DNA of 64,000 nt, from contig NZ_KK069989.1 in assembly GCF_000576425.1 (NCBI RefSeq), positions 422,078-486,077 of the forward strand, in the 5' to 3' direction. Both the position numbers and the translations under genes were made by a program. Below are positions 34,474 to 43,090 of this stretch, piece by piece. How positions within the stretch are numbered: position 1 is the first letter of the stretch; every line of letters begins with the position of its first letter. The stretch comes from Brachybacterium phenoliresistens (GTDB lineage: Bacteria; Actinomycetota; Actinomycetes; Actinomycetales; Dermabacteraceae). The notes under the pieces were generated by a model, which worked only from the letters and a program-made list of their open reading frames with translations, ran no database searches and was not told where the DNA came from.

Positions 34474-35681
34474 GGGGTCTGCTCCTTCGAGGGGGCGGGT
34501 CGGACGGCCGCGGCGATGTCCGCGAGGTCGGCGCGCAGCAGGTCGATGCGCTCGTGGGTGCGCTCCTGGCCGGTCTCGACCAGGACCAGGATCTCGCCGT
34601 CGGCGACCGCGAGGTCCGAGTAGCCGGCGGGGCCGGGGTGCAGCAGGGCGAGGGGGCGGCAGGCGGATCCGGCGATCGCATGCAGCACCAGGTCGCGCCG
34701 TGCTGCGGCACGGACGGGAGCGCTCAGCAGCGCCTCCGGTGCGGCCGCCTCCCCGGACCCGCCCCGTGGCCCGGTCCCGGGGAGGGACGGCGGCGCGGCG
34801 GCGAGCCCCGCCTGGATGCGCGGGCCCGCGAAGCCGGCCAGCGCCGCGAAGCGGCCAGTGGCCTCGAGGGCCGTGCCGGCGCGGAGGAGTGCGGGGTCGA
34901 TCCGGCCGATGCTCCGGGTCCTCGGGCCGGCGGGATCCTCGCTGCGGCAGGTGACCAGGAGCTCCGGTGCGCCATCGGCCGGGGCGAGCGCGAGGGCGGA
35001 TTCGTTGGGGGAGGCGGCCTCCGCGGTGCTGCGGGCGGTCCAGGCGATGCTCCAGCTGTGCCCGTCGTCCTCGGACAGCAGCCCGTGGGCCGCGTAGTGC
35101 GGCCGCCCGTCCGGGTCGCGCCGGGAGTGGTTCGCGGCGGCCACGAGGCGACCGTCCGCGAGGGCGACGCCGTGCCCGGGTCCGGTCGCGTACCAGTCCC
35201 AGGCGGGGTCCTTGACCTGGTCGGTCAGGTCCTGACAGGTGCCGATGCGCGCGAGGTCGGGGGACAGCCGCGTGAGGTGGACCCGACGGCCGGAGGCGGC
35301 GGGGACCGAGCCCGCGAGGATCTCCGCCTCGTGCACGGCGGCATCGTTCGAGGTGGTCAGCAGCACGATCGCGCCGTCCCCCGCCTCGATCGGCACCGGG
35401 TTCCCCATGGTGCGGCCGGGCGCGGTCGCGACCACGACGGGGTCTGCCCAGCGGGTCCCGTCGGCCGAGGTGCGGGCGATGACCTCGATGGGCCCCGTGT
35501 CCCCGGCGCCCTCGCGCCGCGCCTCCGCGAACACCACGATCCGCCCGTCGCGGCAGCGCAGCAGGGCCGGGATCCGGACGGCCGCGACGCCGAGCTCGCG
35601 CGCGGCCAGCACCGTGCGGCGCTCGATCCCCGGCACGAGCGGAGGGAGCGACGAGGAGGGGGGGCGGAGCACCAGGACCAC
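34470..35681 (-). CDS. Sialidase (GH33-like), apparently cytoplasmic
   Basis: A 403-residue sialidase-fold protein. The arginine of the conserved RIP motif is R36 (VRIPALL), followed by FAEAR; an Asp-box SEDDGHSWS lies near residue 220 and a degenerate SADGTRW near 72. GYSDL close to the C-terminus carries the catalytic tyrosine. No signal peptide is present, in contrast to the sialidase at 39544, so it may cleave imported sialosides. The start is GTG 35681, about 11 nt from the predicted transcription start; the ribosome binding site is weak. Its stop overlaps the lyase start. Confidence 0.82.
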   Translation of the reverse strand: MVLVLRPPSSSLPPLVPGIERRTVLAARELGVAAVRIPALLRCRDGRIVVFAEARREGAGDTGPIEVIARTSADGTRWADPVVVATAPGRTMGNPVPIEAGDGAIVLLTTSNDAAVHEAEILAGSVPAASGRRVHLTRLSPDLARIGTCQDLTDQVKDPAWDWYATGPGHGVALADGRLVAAANHSRRDPDGRPHYAAHGLLSEDDGHSWSIAWTARSTAEAASPNESALALAPADGAPELLVTCRSEDPAGPRTRSIGRIDPALLRAGTALEATGRFAALAGFAGPRIQAGLAAAPPSLPGTGPRGGSGEAAAPEALLSAPVRAAARRDLVLHAIAGSACRPLALLHPGPAGYSDLAVADGEILVLVETGQERTHERIDLLRADLADIAAAVRPAPSKEQTP

Positions 35682-35698
35682 TTTCGATCATGGGACGT

Positions 35699-35727
35699 AC
35701 TATGTCAGACCCCTTTTCGGCTGGCAA
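35699..35727 (-). promoter_or_regulatory. Promoter of intracellular sialidase operon
   Basis: On the minus strand, -35 TTGCCA (35722-35727) and -10 CATAGT (35699-35704) are separated by 17 nt. The predicted start lies near 35692, about 11 nt before the GTG. Confidence 0.55.
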
Positions 35728-35860
35728 GGACCGACCTCCGATCCACGGAAATGCTCGGTGCCTGACGTGCAGATCTGGCGGCAGACTGGGTCAACCTGCT
35801 GGTCGCGGGCCAGGACGTGGGGGCTGGGCCTCGTCGGTGGACGGGGGTGTGCGCCAGGGG

Positions 35861-35889
35861 TTGTCGGGGTGGACATCCCATGTCATAGT
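35861..35889 (+). promoter_or_regulatory. Promoter with GACAT-N3-ATGTC operator, second CUT1 operon
   Basis: -35 TTGTCG (35861-35866) and -10 CATAGT (35884-35889) have a 17-nt spacer. The perfect inverted repeat GACAT-CCC-ATGTC (35872-35884) lies in the spacer, a position suited to repression. The opposing sialidase promoter has the same -10 sequence. Confidence 0.6.
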
Positions 35890-35942
35890 GGCCGCACGGC
35901 CCGTCGACGAGGACGGGACCCGACACGACGAGGGGAGACCCC

Positions 35943-37565
35943 ATGGTCCAGATCACGCGACGAGGCGCGCTGGCAGGCGGTGCGGCCGCGCTGGGTTCCA
36001 TCGGCGCGCTGAGCGCCTGCGGCAGCGGAGGCGGCGGCCCGGCGGAGTCCGGCGGCGGCCCGGCCCCGATGCCCACGTACACGAAGTTCGAGGGCGTCAC
36101 CCCGGACTGGGTCGGCGACGACATCCTCCTGGACGGCTTCCGCAGCTATCCGGCCGAGCCCGTGGCGGGCATCGAGGAGCCCCCGGGCGACGGCCGGCCC
36201 ATCTCCTTCATCACCAACATCCCCGGGGCCATCCCGCCGCAGCGGGGCGAGAACCCGTTCTGGCAGGCGATCGAGGAGACCATCGGCTCCGAGCTGCACA
36301 TCGACATGGCGCCCAACGCCGACTACGAGGCGAAGTTCCAGACCACGATCGCCAGCGGCGACCTGCCCGACCTCATCAACATCCCGATGTCCACCCCGGA
36401 CCTCCCGGGTCTGCTCTCCGCGACCTGCATGGACCTCACCGAGCACCTGGCGGGGGACGCGATCTCCGCCTACCCGTACCTCGCCAACCTCGGGCCCGAG
36501 TACTGGAAGGGCTGCGTGGCCGAGGGCGGGATCTTCGGGGTGCCGGTCCCGCGGCTGTTCTCCCGCAACTTCGCCGTCCTGACCCGCCGCGACCTGCTGG
36601 AGGCCAAGGGCGTGGACCCGGACGTGCAGCCCGAGACCTGGGACGAGTTCGTGGCCCTGTGCCAGGAGCTGACCGACCCCGCCGGCGGCACCTGGGCGCT
36701 GACCCGGATGCCCGGCAACATCGCGAACATGGCCGCGGGGATCCCCAACGGCTGGCACCGCGGCGAGGACGGCGCCTTCACCCACTACATCGAGCACGAG
36801 GCGATGACCGCGAGCCTCGAGGCGCAGCTCGCCCTGTTCGAGGCGGGGGTCCTGAACCCCGACGCCTTCCTCGCCAATGCCTCCACCCGCAAGGAGTGGT
36901 TCGCCGGCGGCCGCGCCGCCCTGGACTACGACTCCTTCGTCGCGTGGACGCAGTACGAGTCGGAGAACATCGCCGTGGACGGCTTCTCCGTCGGCGGCAT
37001 CGTCGCCCCGCCCTACCAGGGGGCGGAGGCCGTGCAGTGGCTCGGCGGGGCGCTGAACAGCATCACCGGGTTCTCGGCGGCGTCCGAGCACTCGGTCGAG
37101 ACCCTGCTCGCGGTCGCGAACTGGTTCGCCGCGCCGTTCGGGACGGCCGAGCACCTCATGAAGAAGTTCGGGATCCGGGGCCAGCAGTTCGAGCTCGAGG
37201 GCACGGATCCGATCCCCACCTCGCGCGGAGTGCTCGAGACGGGCATCGGCCTGCAGTACATCTGCGATGCGCCGATGGCGTACTACTTCCCGGGACGGCC
37301 CGAGATCCCCGAGCGGCAGGTCGGGGTGCAGGAGCGCATGGCCGCCGCGCTGTCGCGGGATGACGGCTACGGCCTGTACTCGCCCACCCGCGACCAGAAG
37401 GCGGCCGAGATCGAGACCCCGGTGTGGGATGCGATGAGCGAGATGGTCCAGGGCCGCCGGTCCATCTCCGAGTACCCGGACGTGGTCGCGGCCTGGCGCG
37501 AGGGAGGCGGCGCCGCGATCGCCGAGGAGCTCGCCGAGGCCTACGAGGCCGCCGAGGGCGCGTGA
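35943..37565 (+). CDS. Carbohydrate ABC transporter binding lipoprotein (LipO/YtcQ-like)
   Basis: A 540-residue extracellular binding protein, longer than typical CUT1 binding proteins and similar to the LipO/YtcQ group that works with LplB/YteP-type permeases. The signal sequence has twin arginines (ITRRGAL) and the lipobox LSAC with cysteine 26, then a Gly/Ser-rich linker. The mature part includes FQTTIASGDLPDLINI and PETWDEFVALCQELTDP. A GAGGGGAGA ribosome binding site precedes ATG 35943. Its stop overlaps the permease GTG (GTGA). Given sialidases on both sides, import of sialic acid or released glycans is likely but unproven. Confidence 0.9.
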   Translation: MVQITRRGALAGGAAALGSIGALSACGSGGGGPAESGGGPAPMPTYTKFEGVTPDWVGDDILLDGFRSYPAEPVAGIEEPPGDGRPISFITNIPGAIPPQRGENPFWQAIEETIGSELHIDMAPNADYEAKFQTTIASGDLPDLINIPMSTPDLPGLLSATCMDLTEHLAGDAISAYPYLANLGPEYWKGCVAEGGIFGVPVPRLFSRNFAVLTRRDLLEAKGVDPDVQPETWDEFVALCQELTDPAGGTWALTRMPGNIANMAAGIPNGWHRGEDGAFTHYIEHEAMTASLEAQLALFEAGVLNPDAFLANASTRKEWFAGGRAALDYDSFVAWTQYESENIAVDGFSVGGIVAPPYQGAEAVQWLGGALNSITGFSAASEHSVETLLAVANWFAAPFGTAEHLMKKFGIRGQQFELEGTDPIPTSRGVLETGIGLQYICDAPMAYYFPGRPEIPERQVGVQERMAAALSRDDGYGLYSPTRDQKAAEIETPVWDAMSEMVQGRRSISEYPDVVAAWREGGGAAIAEELAEAYEAAEGA

Positions 37566-38599
37566 GCAGCGTGTCGAGGACCGATGCGCCCCTGCGCGCG
37601 AAGACCGTGCGCGGCGACCTCACCGACCCCTCCCCGCCTCGGACGGGCCCGGCGGCCGCGCCCGCACCGGTGCGCCGCAGGCCGGGGTTCTGGCAGAGGC
37701 TCTGGCGCGACCGGATCCTGGTGCTGTTCGCGCTGCCGGGGTTCCTGGTGCTGGCGATCTACCACTACCTGCCGGTCCTCGGGAACGTCATCGCCTTCCA
37801 GGACTACCGGCCCTATCGCGGGATCCGCGACAGCGCATGGGTGGGCCTGGAGAACTTCCGGGTCATCACCGAGGGCGACCCCGCCTTCCTCAACGCCCTG
37901 GCCAACACGCTGATCCTCACCGGGCTGCAGGCGGTGCTGGTCTTCCCCGCGCCGATCGTGCTGGCGCTGCTGCTCAACTCGCTGCTCAGCGAGCGCATCA
38001 AGAGGCTCGTCCAGTCCATCCTCTACCTCCCGCACTTCCTGTCCTGGGTGGTCGTGGTGGCGCTGTTCCAGCAGCTGCTGGGCGGTTCGGGGCTGCTGAA
38101 CTCCTTCCTGCGCTCGCACGGCTGGGACGCGCTGAGCATCGTCGGGAACCCGGAGCTGTTCCGCCCCCTGCTGCTCGCGCAGGTGCTGTGGAAGGACACC
38201 GGCTGGGCGACGATCATCTTCCTCGCCGCGCTCTCGGCGATCAGCGCGGACCTCTACGAGGCCGCCGCCGTGGACGGGGCCGGACGCTGGCGCCAGCTGG
38301 TCCACGTGACCCTGCCGGGGATGAAGAGCGTGATCATCCTGCTGTTCATCCTCCAGCTGGGCACCTCCCTCACCGTCGGGTTCGAGCAGATCCTGCTCCA
38401 GCAGAACGCCGTGGGCCTGGCCAGATCCGAGGTGCTGGACACCTATGTGTACAACCGCGGCGTGATCGGCGGGGACTGGGGCATGGCAACCGCCGTGGGA
38501 CTGGTCAAGAGCGTGGTCGGCGTGGTCCTCGTGCTGGGGGCCAACAAGCTCGCCCACATGTTCGGAGAGGCAGGCGTCTATGCCGCGCGCGAGAAGTAG
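37562..38599 (+). CDS. Carbohydrate ABC permease (LplB/YteP-like)
   Basis: A 345-residue permease with a Pro/Ala-rich cytoplasmic N-terminus (about 45 residues) and six membrane segments. YHYLPVLGNVIAFQDYRPYRG after the first segment and the EAA loop DLYEAAAVDGAGRWRQLVHV are characteristic of the LplB/YteP group. It begins at GTG 37562, overlapping the binding-protein stop; a second GTG nine nt later is also possible. Confidence 0.9.
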   Translation: MSSVSRTDAPLRAKTVRGDLTDPSPPRTGPAAAPAPVRRRPGFWQRLWRDRILVLFALPGFLVLAIYHYLPVLGNVIAFQDYRPYRGIRDSAWVGLENFRVITEGDPAFLNALANTLILTGLQAVLVFPAPIVLALLLNSLLSERIKRLVQSILYLPHFLSWVVVVALFQQLLGGSGLLNSFLRSHGWDALSIVGNPELFRPLLLAQVLWKDTGWATIIFLAALSAISADLYEAAAVDGAGRWRQLVHVTLPGMKSVIILLFILQLGTSLTVGFEQILLQQNAVGLARSEVLDTYVYNRGVIGGDWGMATAVGLVKSVVGVVLVLGANKLAHMFGEAGVYAAREK

Positions 38600-39479
38600 A
38601 GCCCTGGTCCACGGGCAGGCCGCCCCGGGACCGATCGAGAACGCGATCAAGATCCTCGTCCTGGGCGTGCTGTGCCTGGTGGTGATCGTCCCGTTCCTGA
38701 CGGTGGTGTCCACCTCCCTCGCCCCGCGCGAGCAGATCAGCGCCGCCGGCGGTCTGGTCCTGCTGCCGCGCGGCATCGACCTGTCCGCCTACCGGGCGCT
38801 GTTCAGCGGCGGAGTGGTCAGCCGGGCGCTCGGGGTGAGCATCGGGGTGACGGTCGTCGGCACGGCCCTGAGCCTGTTCGTGTCCTGCCTGCTGGCCTAC
38901 GCCACGAGCCGGCCGTACTTCGTGCTGGCCCGGCCCGTCCTGCTGGTGGTGCTGATCGGCATGCTGTTCTCGCCCGGCATCATCCCGGTGTACCTGGTGG
39001 TCAAGCAGACCGGGCTGCTGGACAGCCTGTGGGCGCTCATCATCCCCACGATGGTCAGCGGCTTCAACGTGATCGTGCTGCGGTCCTTCTTCCAGGGCAT
39101 CCCCGCCGAGCTCACCGAGTCCGCGACCATCGACGGTGCGGGCGAGTGGGGCGTGTTCGCCCGGATCGTCCTGCCGCTGTCCAAGGCCCCGCTCGCCGTG
39201 GTCGGCCTCTTCTACGCCGTCGGGTACTGGAACAGCTTCTTCACCGCCCTGCTCTACATCTCCGACGCCGCCAAGTGGCCGATGCAGCTGGTCCTGCGCA
39301 CCTACGTCGTCAACGACGCCGCCATGGGGCAGGCCGAGCTCGCCACCGAGAACCTGCCGCCCCAGTCCTCCCTGCAGATGGCGATCCTCGTCGTCTCCAT
39401 GGTGCCGATCCTGCTCATCTACCCGTTCCTGCAGCGCCACTTCGCCAAGGGCGTGCTGACCGGCGCCGTGAAGGGCTGA
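38580..39479 (+). CDS. Carbohydrate ABC permease (LplC/YtcP-like)
   Basis: A 299-residue permease with six membrane segments; the EAA loop is IPAELTESATIDGAGEWGVF and the C-terminus LTGAVKG is typical of LplC/YtcP. It overlaps the upstream permease gene by 20 nt. As in the other CUT1 operon no ATPase gene is present, so a shared ATPase elsewhere in the genome would be needed. Confidence 0.92.
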   Translation: MPRARSRALVHGQAAPGPIENAIKILVLGVLCLVVIVPFLTVVSTSLAPREQISAAGGLVLLPRGIDLSAYRALFSGGVVSRALGVSIGVTVVGTALSLFVSCLLAYATSRPYFVLARPVLLVVLIGMLFSPGIIPVYLVVKQTGLLDSLWALIIPTMVSGFNVIVLRSFFQGIPAELTESATIDGAGEWGVFARIVLPLSKAPLAVVGLFYAVGYWNSFFTALLYISDAAKWPMQLVLRTYVVNDAAMGQAELATENLPPQSSLQMAILVVSMVPILLIYPFLQRHFAKGVLTGAVKG

Positions 39480-39543
39480 CCCCGGTCCGACCGCCTCCGC
39501 CTCCTCACCCGCCCGCAGCCCGGGCACCGACGAAGGGAATCCC

Positions 39544-40764
39544 ATGTTCACCCAGCTCATGACCGCCGGGGCGATCCTCGCCCTCGCCCTCCCGATGGGC
39601 GGCGCCGATCCCGGCGACGGCACCAGCGACCACTGGCCCGAGCAGACCGACGGCGTCACCGTGTTCGACAAGGGGACCGAGGGCTTCCAGTGCTTCCGCA
39701 TCCCCGCCGTGATCCGGGCGGGAGACGGCAGCCTGATCGCCTTCGCGGAGGCGCGCCGTGCGCACGGCACCGCGTTCTGCCACGACGACGGCTCGATCGA
39801 CCTGGTCATGCGCCGCAGCCACGACGACGGCCGCACCTGGTCGCGCCTGCGCACGGTGCTCGCCGGCGACCCGTGGGGCCGCGACCTCGGGGCCACGCGC
39901 GGCAACCCCGTGCCGATCCTCATCACCCGCGGCGAGCACGCCGGGAGGATCGTGCTGCTCAGCACCTGGAACGTGGAGGGCTCCCGCGCGGAGCGGCGGC
40001 CCTTCGTGCAGTACAGCGACGACCACGGCCGCACCTGGTCGGAGGCCGTCGACCTCACGGCGCAGCTGAAGCCGGGCTTCCCCACGCACGGCTGGTACGC
40101 CACCGGGCCGCAGCACGGCATCGAGATCACCCACGGCGAGCACGCCGGCCGCCTGGTCGCCGGGGTGAACTTCGTGAACACGGCCGAGTCCGCGCGCGCC
40201 CAGGGCGGTCTCGCCTACAGCGACGACGGCGGGATCACCTGGACGCTCGGGGCCACCGCCCCGATGCCGGCCGATGCCGACCACTTCTCCGAGGTCGGCG
40301 TCGAGGAGACGGACGACGGCACGCTGTACGCCATCGGCCGCAGCCGCAAGGGGCCCAAGAGCGAGGAGACCCGCGAGTTCTCCCGGTCGGTGGCCACCAG
40401 CACCGACGGCGGCGAGACCTTCACCGCGGACGCCTTCGCCTACCAGAGCGACCTGCTGACCACCCCGGAGGTGCAGGGCTCGATCGTCAACGCCTCCCAG
40501 GCCGAGGGCGAGGCCGGCGACCGCCTCGTCTACGCCGCGCCCCAGCACGGGACGCTGCGCAAGAACCTCGGCCTGTTCGTCAGCGCCGACGGCGGCGACA
40601 GCTGGACCCCCGCCGCGACGCTGACGTACAACCGCTCGGGCTACTCCGACATGGTGATGCTGGACGACGAGTCCGTCGGCGTGCTCTACGAGACGGGGCT
40701 GCGCAGCGGCGACGCCCGCGACCGCATCGTCTTCCAGCCCGCGGAGCTGCCGCGGTGGCGGTGA
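39544..40764 (+). CDS. Exported sialidase (GH33)
   Basis: A 406-residue sialidase. The conserved FRIP arginine is R52. Five Asp-boxes are visible: SHDDGRTWS (about 92), SDDHGRTWS, SDDGGITWT, STDGGETFT and SADGGDSWT. GYSDM near residue 373 carries the catalytic tyrosine, and FAEARRA follows FRIP as usual. The N-terminus (MFTQLMTAGAILALALPMG) is a short hydrophobic leader, suggesting secretion, though the cleavage site is unclear. GAAGGGAATCCC precedes the ATG. It follows the CUT1 permeases by 64 nt, so extracellular desialylation and import of the released sugar are probably linked. Confidence 0.92.
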   Translation: MFTQLMTAGAILALALPMGGADPGDGTSDHWPEQTDGVTVFDKGTEGFQCFRIPAVIRAGDGSLIAFAEARRAHGTAFCHDDGSIDLVMRRSHDDGRTWSRLRTVLAGDPWGRDLGATRGNPVPILITRGEHAGRIVLLSTWNVEGSRAERRPFVQYSDDHGRTWSEAVDLTAQLKPGFPTHGWYATGPQHGIEITHGEHAGRLVAGVNFVNTAESARAQGGLAYSDDGGITWTLGATAPMPADADHFSEVGVEETDDGTLYAIGRSRKGPKSEETREFSRSVATSTDGGETFTADAFAYQSDLLTTPEVQGSIVNASQAEGEAGDRLVYAAPQHGTLRKNLGLFVSADGGDSWTPAATLTYNRSGYSDMVMLDDESVGVLYETGLRSGDARDRIVFQPAELPRWR

Positions 40765-40774
40765 GGCGGCGCGC

Positions 40775-41299
40775 TCAGCCTGCGACCGGGATCAGCTCCA
40801 CGTGCCCGCCCACCCGGTACGCGACCGCCGGGTCGTAGGGCTCGAAGCGCAGGGCCATCCCGGCCTCCTCGGGGGTGCGGTCGGCCTTGCGGTTGTTGCA
40901 CTCCTTGCAGGCGCTGACGAGGTTCAGCCACGAGGACTCGCCGCCACGGGAGACGGGCATGATGTGGTCGACCGTCGCCAGCAGCGCCTCGATCGCCGGG
41001 CTCTTGGAGACGCTGCGGCCGCAGTAGGCGCAGGTCCAGTGGTCCCGCTCGTGGACGGCCCGGAAGGAGAAGCCGACCGAGCGCTGCCCGCCGCCCTCGA
41101 CCCACGCACCGCTCAGCTCGCGGGTCAGCTCGAGGGCGGTGGGCACGATCCGGTCGTCGGGGGCGAGCATGAGCTCGACGGGGTCCGCCACGCCGCGGCG
41201 GATCATGCCGAAGGCGTGGCGGACGGAGGTGGTGTGCAGCAGCTCGCCGATCCCCGTGCCGGGGTCGTAGCCCTTGTTGTAGACCTTCACGATGCCCAT
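40775..41299 (-). CDS. HNH endonuclease family protein
   Basis: A 174-residue protein with an HNH domain at about 85-150: WTCAYCGRSV, ATVDHIMPVSRGGESSWLNLVSACKECNNRKADRTPEEAG. Two CxxC pairs and the DH-N-H/N pattern match the stand-alone actinobacterial HNH group (McrA-like). The N-terminal half begins VKVYNKGYDPGTG and is not recognised. AGGAGG has 8-nt spacing to ATG 41299, so I prefer it to the GTG at 41305. It is 80 nt downstream of rtcB on the same strand and may be cotranscribed, raising the possibility of a cut-and-seal partnership, but such HNH genes also occur alone. Confidence 0.85.
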   Translation of the reverse strand: MGIVKVYNKGYDPGTGIGELLHTTSVRHAFGMIRRGVADPVELMLAPDDRIVPTALELTRELSGAWVEGGGQRSVGFSFRAVHERDHWTCAYCGRSVSKSPAIEALLATVDHIMPVSRGGESSWLNLVSACKECNNRKADRTPEEAGMALRFEPYDPAVAYRVGGHVELIPVAG

Positions 41300-41379
41300 G
41301 CCCACCGCCTCCTCTCCGTCAGCTCCGGGCCGGCGGGCCCGGGGTCCTCGCCGGGCGCGCCGGCCTGCTCATCGGCCGC

Positions 41380-42609
41380 TCATCCCTTCACGCACAGCAC
41401 CGTCTGCAGGTGCGCCACCGGCTCGACCAGGTCGGACTGGTAGCGCAGGACTGCGTGCAGGTCCTTGTACGCCGCGGGGATCTCGTCGATCACCCCGCGG
41501 TCCTTGCGGCACTCGATCCCCTCCGTCTGGGCGACGAGGTCCGCCCGGGTGTACGCCTTCTTCGCCGCGGTGCGGCTCATCCGGCGCCCGGCCCCGTGCG
41601 AGGCCGAGCAGAAGTCGGGGTTCGCGAGCCCGCGCACGATGTACGAGCCCACGCCCATCGACCCGGGGATCAGGGCGAGCCCGCCCTCCCGGGTGGAGAT
41701 CGCGCCCTTGCGGGTGACGACCATGTCCGCGCCGTCGATCTCCTCGATCGAGACGTAGTTGTGGTGGCAGTTGACCGGCATGTCGAAGCCGACCTCGCGG
41801 CCGCGGGCGGACCAGTGCGCGGCCACGGTCTCGCGCAGCAGGCCGATCATGATCGCGCGTGAGCGGGAGGCGTACTCCTGCGCCCAGTGCACGTCGCGCA
41901 CGTATGCGTCCATCCCCGGGGTGTCGGCGAGGAAGACGGCCAGGTCCCGGTCGGGCAGGGCCTGGTTGTGCTCGAGGCCGCGGGCCGCGGCGATGTGGAC
42001 CTCCGCGACCTCCTTGCCGATGTTGCGGGAGCCGGAGTGCAGGGTGATCCACACGCGGCGGTCGCGCGAGTCCACGCACAGCTCCGCGAAGTGGTTGCCG
42101 CCGCCCATGGTGCCGAGCTGGCGGCGGGCCTTGCCCTCGCGGTCCTGGACCTTCTCGGGCAGGGCCGCGAAGCCCTCCCAGAACCGGTCGAGGCCGGCGC
42201 GGGCGCCGATCCGCGTGAGCGTCCCGGCGGGGACCGGGGCGGAGTGCTCGTGGAAGCCGACGGGGATGGCCTGCTCGATCGCCGAGCGCAGGGCGCCCAG
42301 GTCCTCGAGGTCCTCCTCGACGAGGTCGGTGCGCACGGCCGCGACCCCGCAGCCGATGTCCACGCCGACGGCGGCGGGGGAGACCGCGCCGCGCATCGCG
42401 ATGACGGAGCCGACCGTCGCACCCTTGCCGAGGTGGCAGTCGGGCATGACGCGCACCCCGTGCACCCAGGGGAGGGAGGCGATGTTGCGCAGCTGGTCCA
42501 GGGCGGCGGGCTCGGTCTCCTGCTCGGGCAGCCACATCCTCACGGGCGCCGCGGTTCCGGGCAGGGTCGACGGGAGGGTCGGGAGCGCTGCTCCGGCCAG
42601 GGTCGTCAT
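41380..42609 (-). CDS. rtcB: RNA-splicing ligase RtcB
   Basis: A 409-residue RtcB-type RNA ligase, which joins 2',3'-cyclic phosphate or 3'-phosphate ends to 5'-OH ends using GTP and Mn2+. All key residues are present: D57 and H59 (PDCHLGKG), metal ligands D84 and C87 (VDIGCGVAA), N173-H174 (GGGNHF), H192 (LHSGSRN), H284 (CHHNYV), the guanylylated histidine H339 (SHGAGRRMSR), and the C-terminal lysine K408 (VKG). It belongs to the shorter group of about 400 residues. The start at 42609 is fixed by AAGGAGGAG. Neither RtcA nor archease nor a Ro/TROVE gene is next to it. Its long structured leader is described separately. Confidence 0.95.
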   Translation of the reverse strand: MTTLAGAALPTLPSTLPGTAAPVRMWLPEQETEPAALDQLRNIASLPWVHGVRVMPDCHLGKGATVGSVIAMRGAVSPAAVGVDIGCGVAAVRTDLVEEDLEDLGALRSAIEQAIPVGFHEHSAPVPAGTLTRIGARAGLDRFWEGFAALPEKVQDREGKARRQLGTMGGGNHFAELCVDSRDRRVWITLHSGSRNIGKEVAEVHIAAARGLEHNQALPDRDLAVFLADTPGMDAYVRDVHWAQEYASRSRAIMIGLLRETVAAHWSARGREVGFDMPVNCHHNYVSIEEIDGADMVVTRKGAISTREGGLALIPGSMGVGSYIVRGLANPDFCSASHGAGRRMSRTAAKKAYTRADLVAQTEGIECRKDRGVIDEIPAAYKDLHAVLRYQSDLVEPVAHLQTVLCVKG

Positions 42610-42703
42610 CGGTTCTCCTCCTTCCGGGCGGTCGGGCCCCGGGAGGGGCCGTGGTCGCCTCACGCGCGGCGGAGGATCTCCCCGTCGTGCGGGTGCGAGC
42701 CGC

Positions 42704-42840
42704 CGCCCCGGCCGATGCCGGGGCGGGCGACCCGTCTGTCGGGCACTCTCCGCTGCGCCGTGGGGACACGGCCGCGACTCTGGATGTCCCGGTGCCAGGG
42801 GACCCGTGGGAGGCGGGGGAGTCGAACCCGCCGGCCTCCC
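42704..42840 (-). ncRNA. Structured rtcB leader with tRNA acceptor/T-arm minihelix-like element
   Basis: Read on the minus strand, 42840-42807 is GGGAGGC, then a T-arm-like hairpin with the loop GG-TTCGACT-CC, then GCCTCCC and a single A. The two 7-mers pair perfectly, so the unit mimics a tRNA acceptor stem stacked on a T-arm, with a discriminator-like A and no encoded CCA; D- and anticodon arms are absent. Three hairpins follow toward rtcB: GTCCC/GGGAC (42786-42803), GCCGTG-TCCC-CACGGC (42757-42772), and CGCCCCGGC-ATCG-GCCGGGGCG (42704-42725). The T stem has one C-C mismatch. It may be a processed small RNA, an RtcB substrate or a cis-acting leader. Confidence 0.4.
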
Positions 42841-43018
42841 TCCGGGCGTGCGGCGGATCCGGCGCCGGGGCGCGGGTCCGATGCAGGCTCGGAAGCGTGG
42901 TGAGGTGGTGATGCGTGGTGCGCGTCGGGGGCGCGGGGCGCTGCGGCCGAGGGCGGGACCCGGGCGATCCGGCGGAGTGCCGGTCGCGGCGGAGCGTGCG
43001 GTCGCTATGCGGTTGCGA

Positions 43019-43090
43019 TCAGGCCGCGGGGAGCTCCCGGAGTCGCCATTGCGGGGCGGCGGGATTCTCGCGCTGCGGATACGTCGGCAT
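43019..43090 (-). CDS. 23-residue small ORF in rtcB leader
   Basis: An ATG with an excellent ribosome binding site (GGGAAGGAGGAGCC immediately upstream, closely like the rtcB site AAGGAGGAGAACC) opens a 23-codon frame ending in TGA. The peptide starts MPTYPQREN, is Pro- and Arg-rich, has one Trp in its second half and ends ELPAA. No homology is recognised. It lies about 60 nt after a predicted promoter and 410 nt before rtcB on the same strand, so it could be a leader peptide or an independent microprotein. Confidence 0.5.
   Translation of the reverse strand: MPTYPQRENPAAPQWRLRELPAA

Noticed and set aside
42807..42840. Complete tRNA gene
   Set aside because: Only acceptor-like and T-arm-like parts are present; no D-arm or anticodon arm can be folded on either side, so I list it as a minihelix-like element instead.
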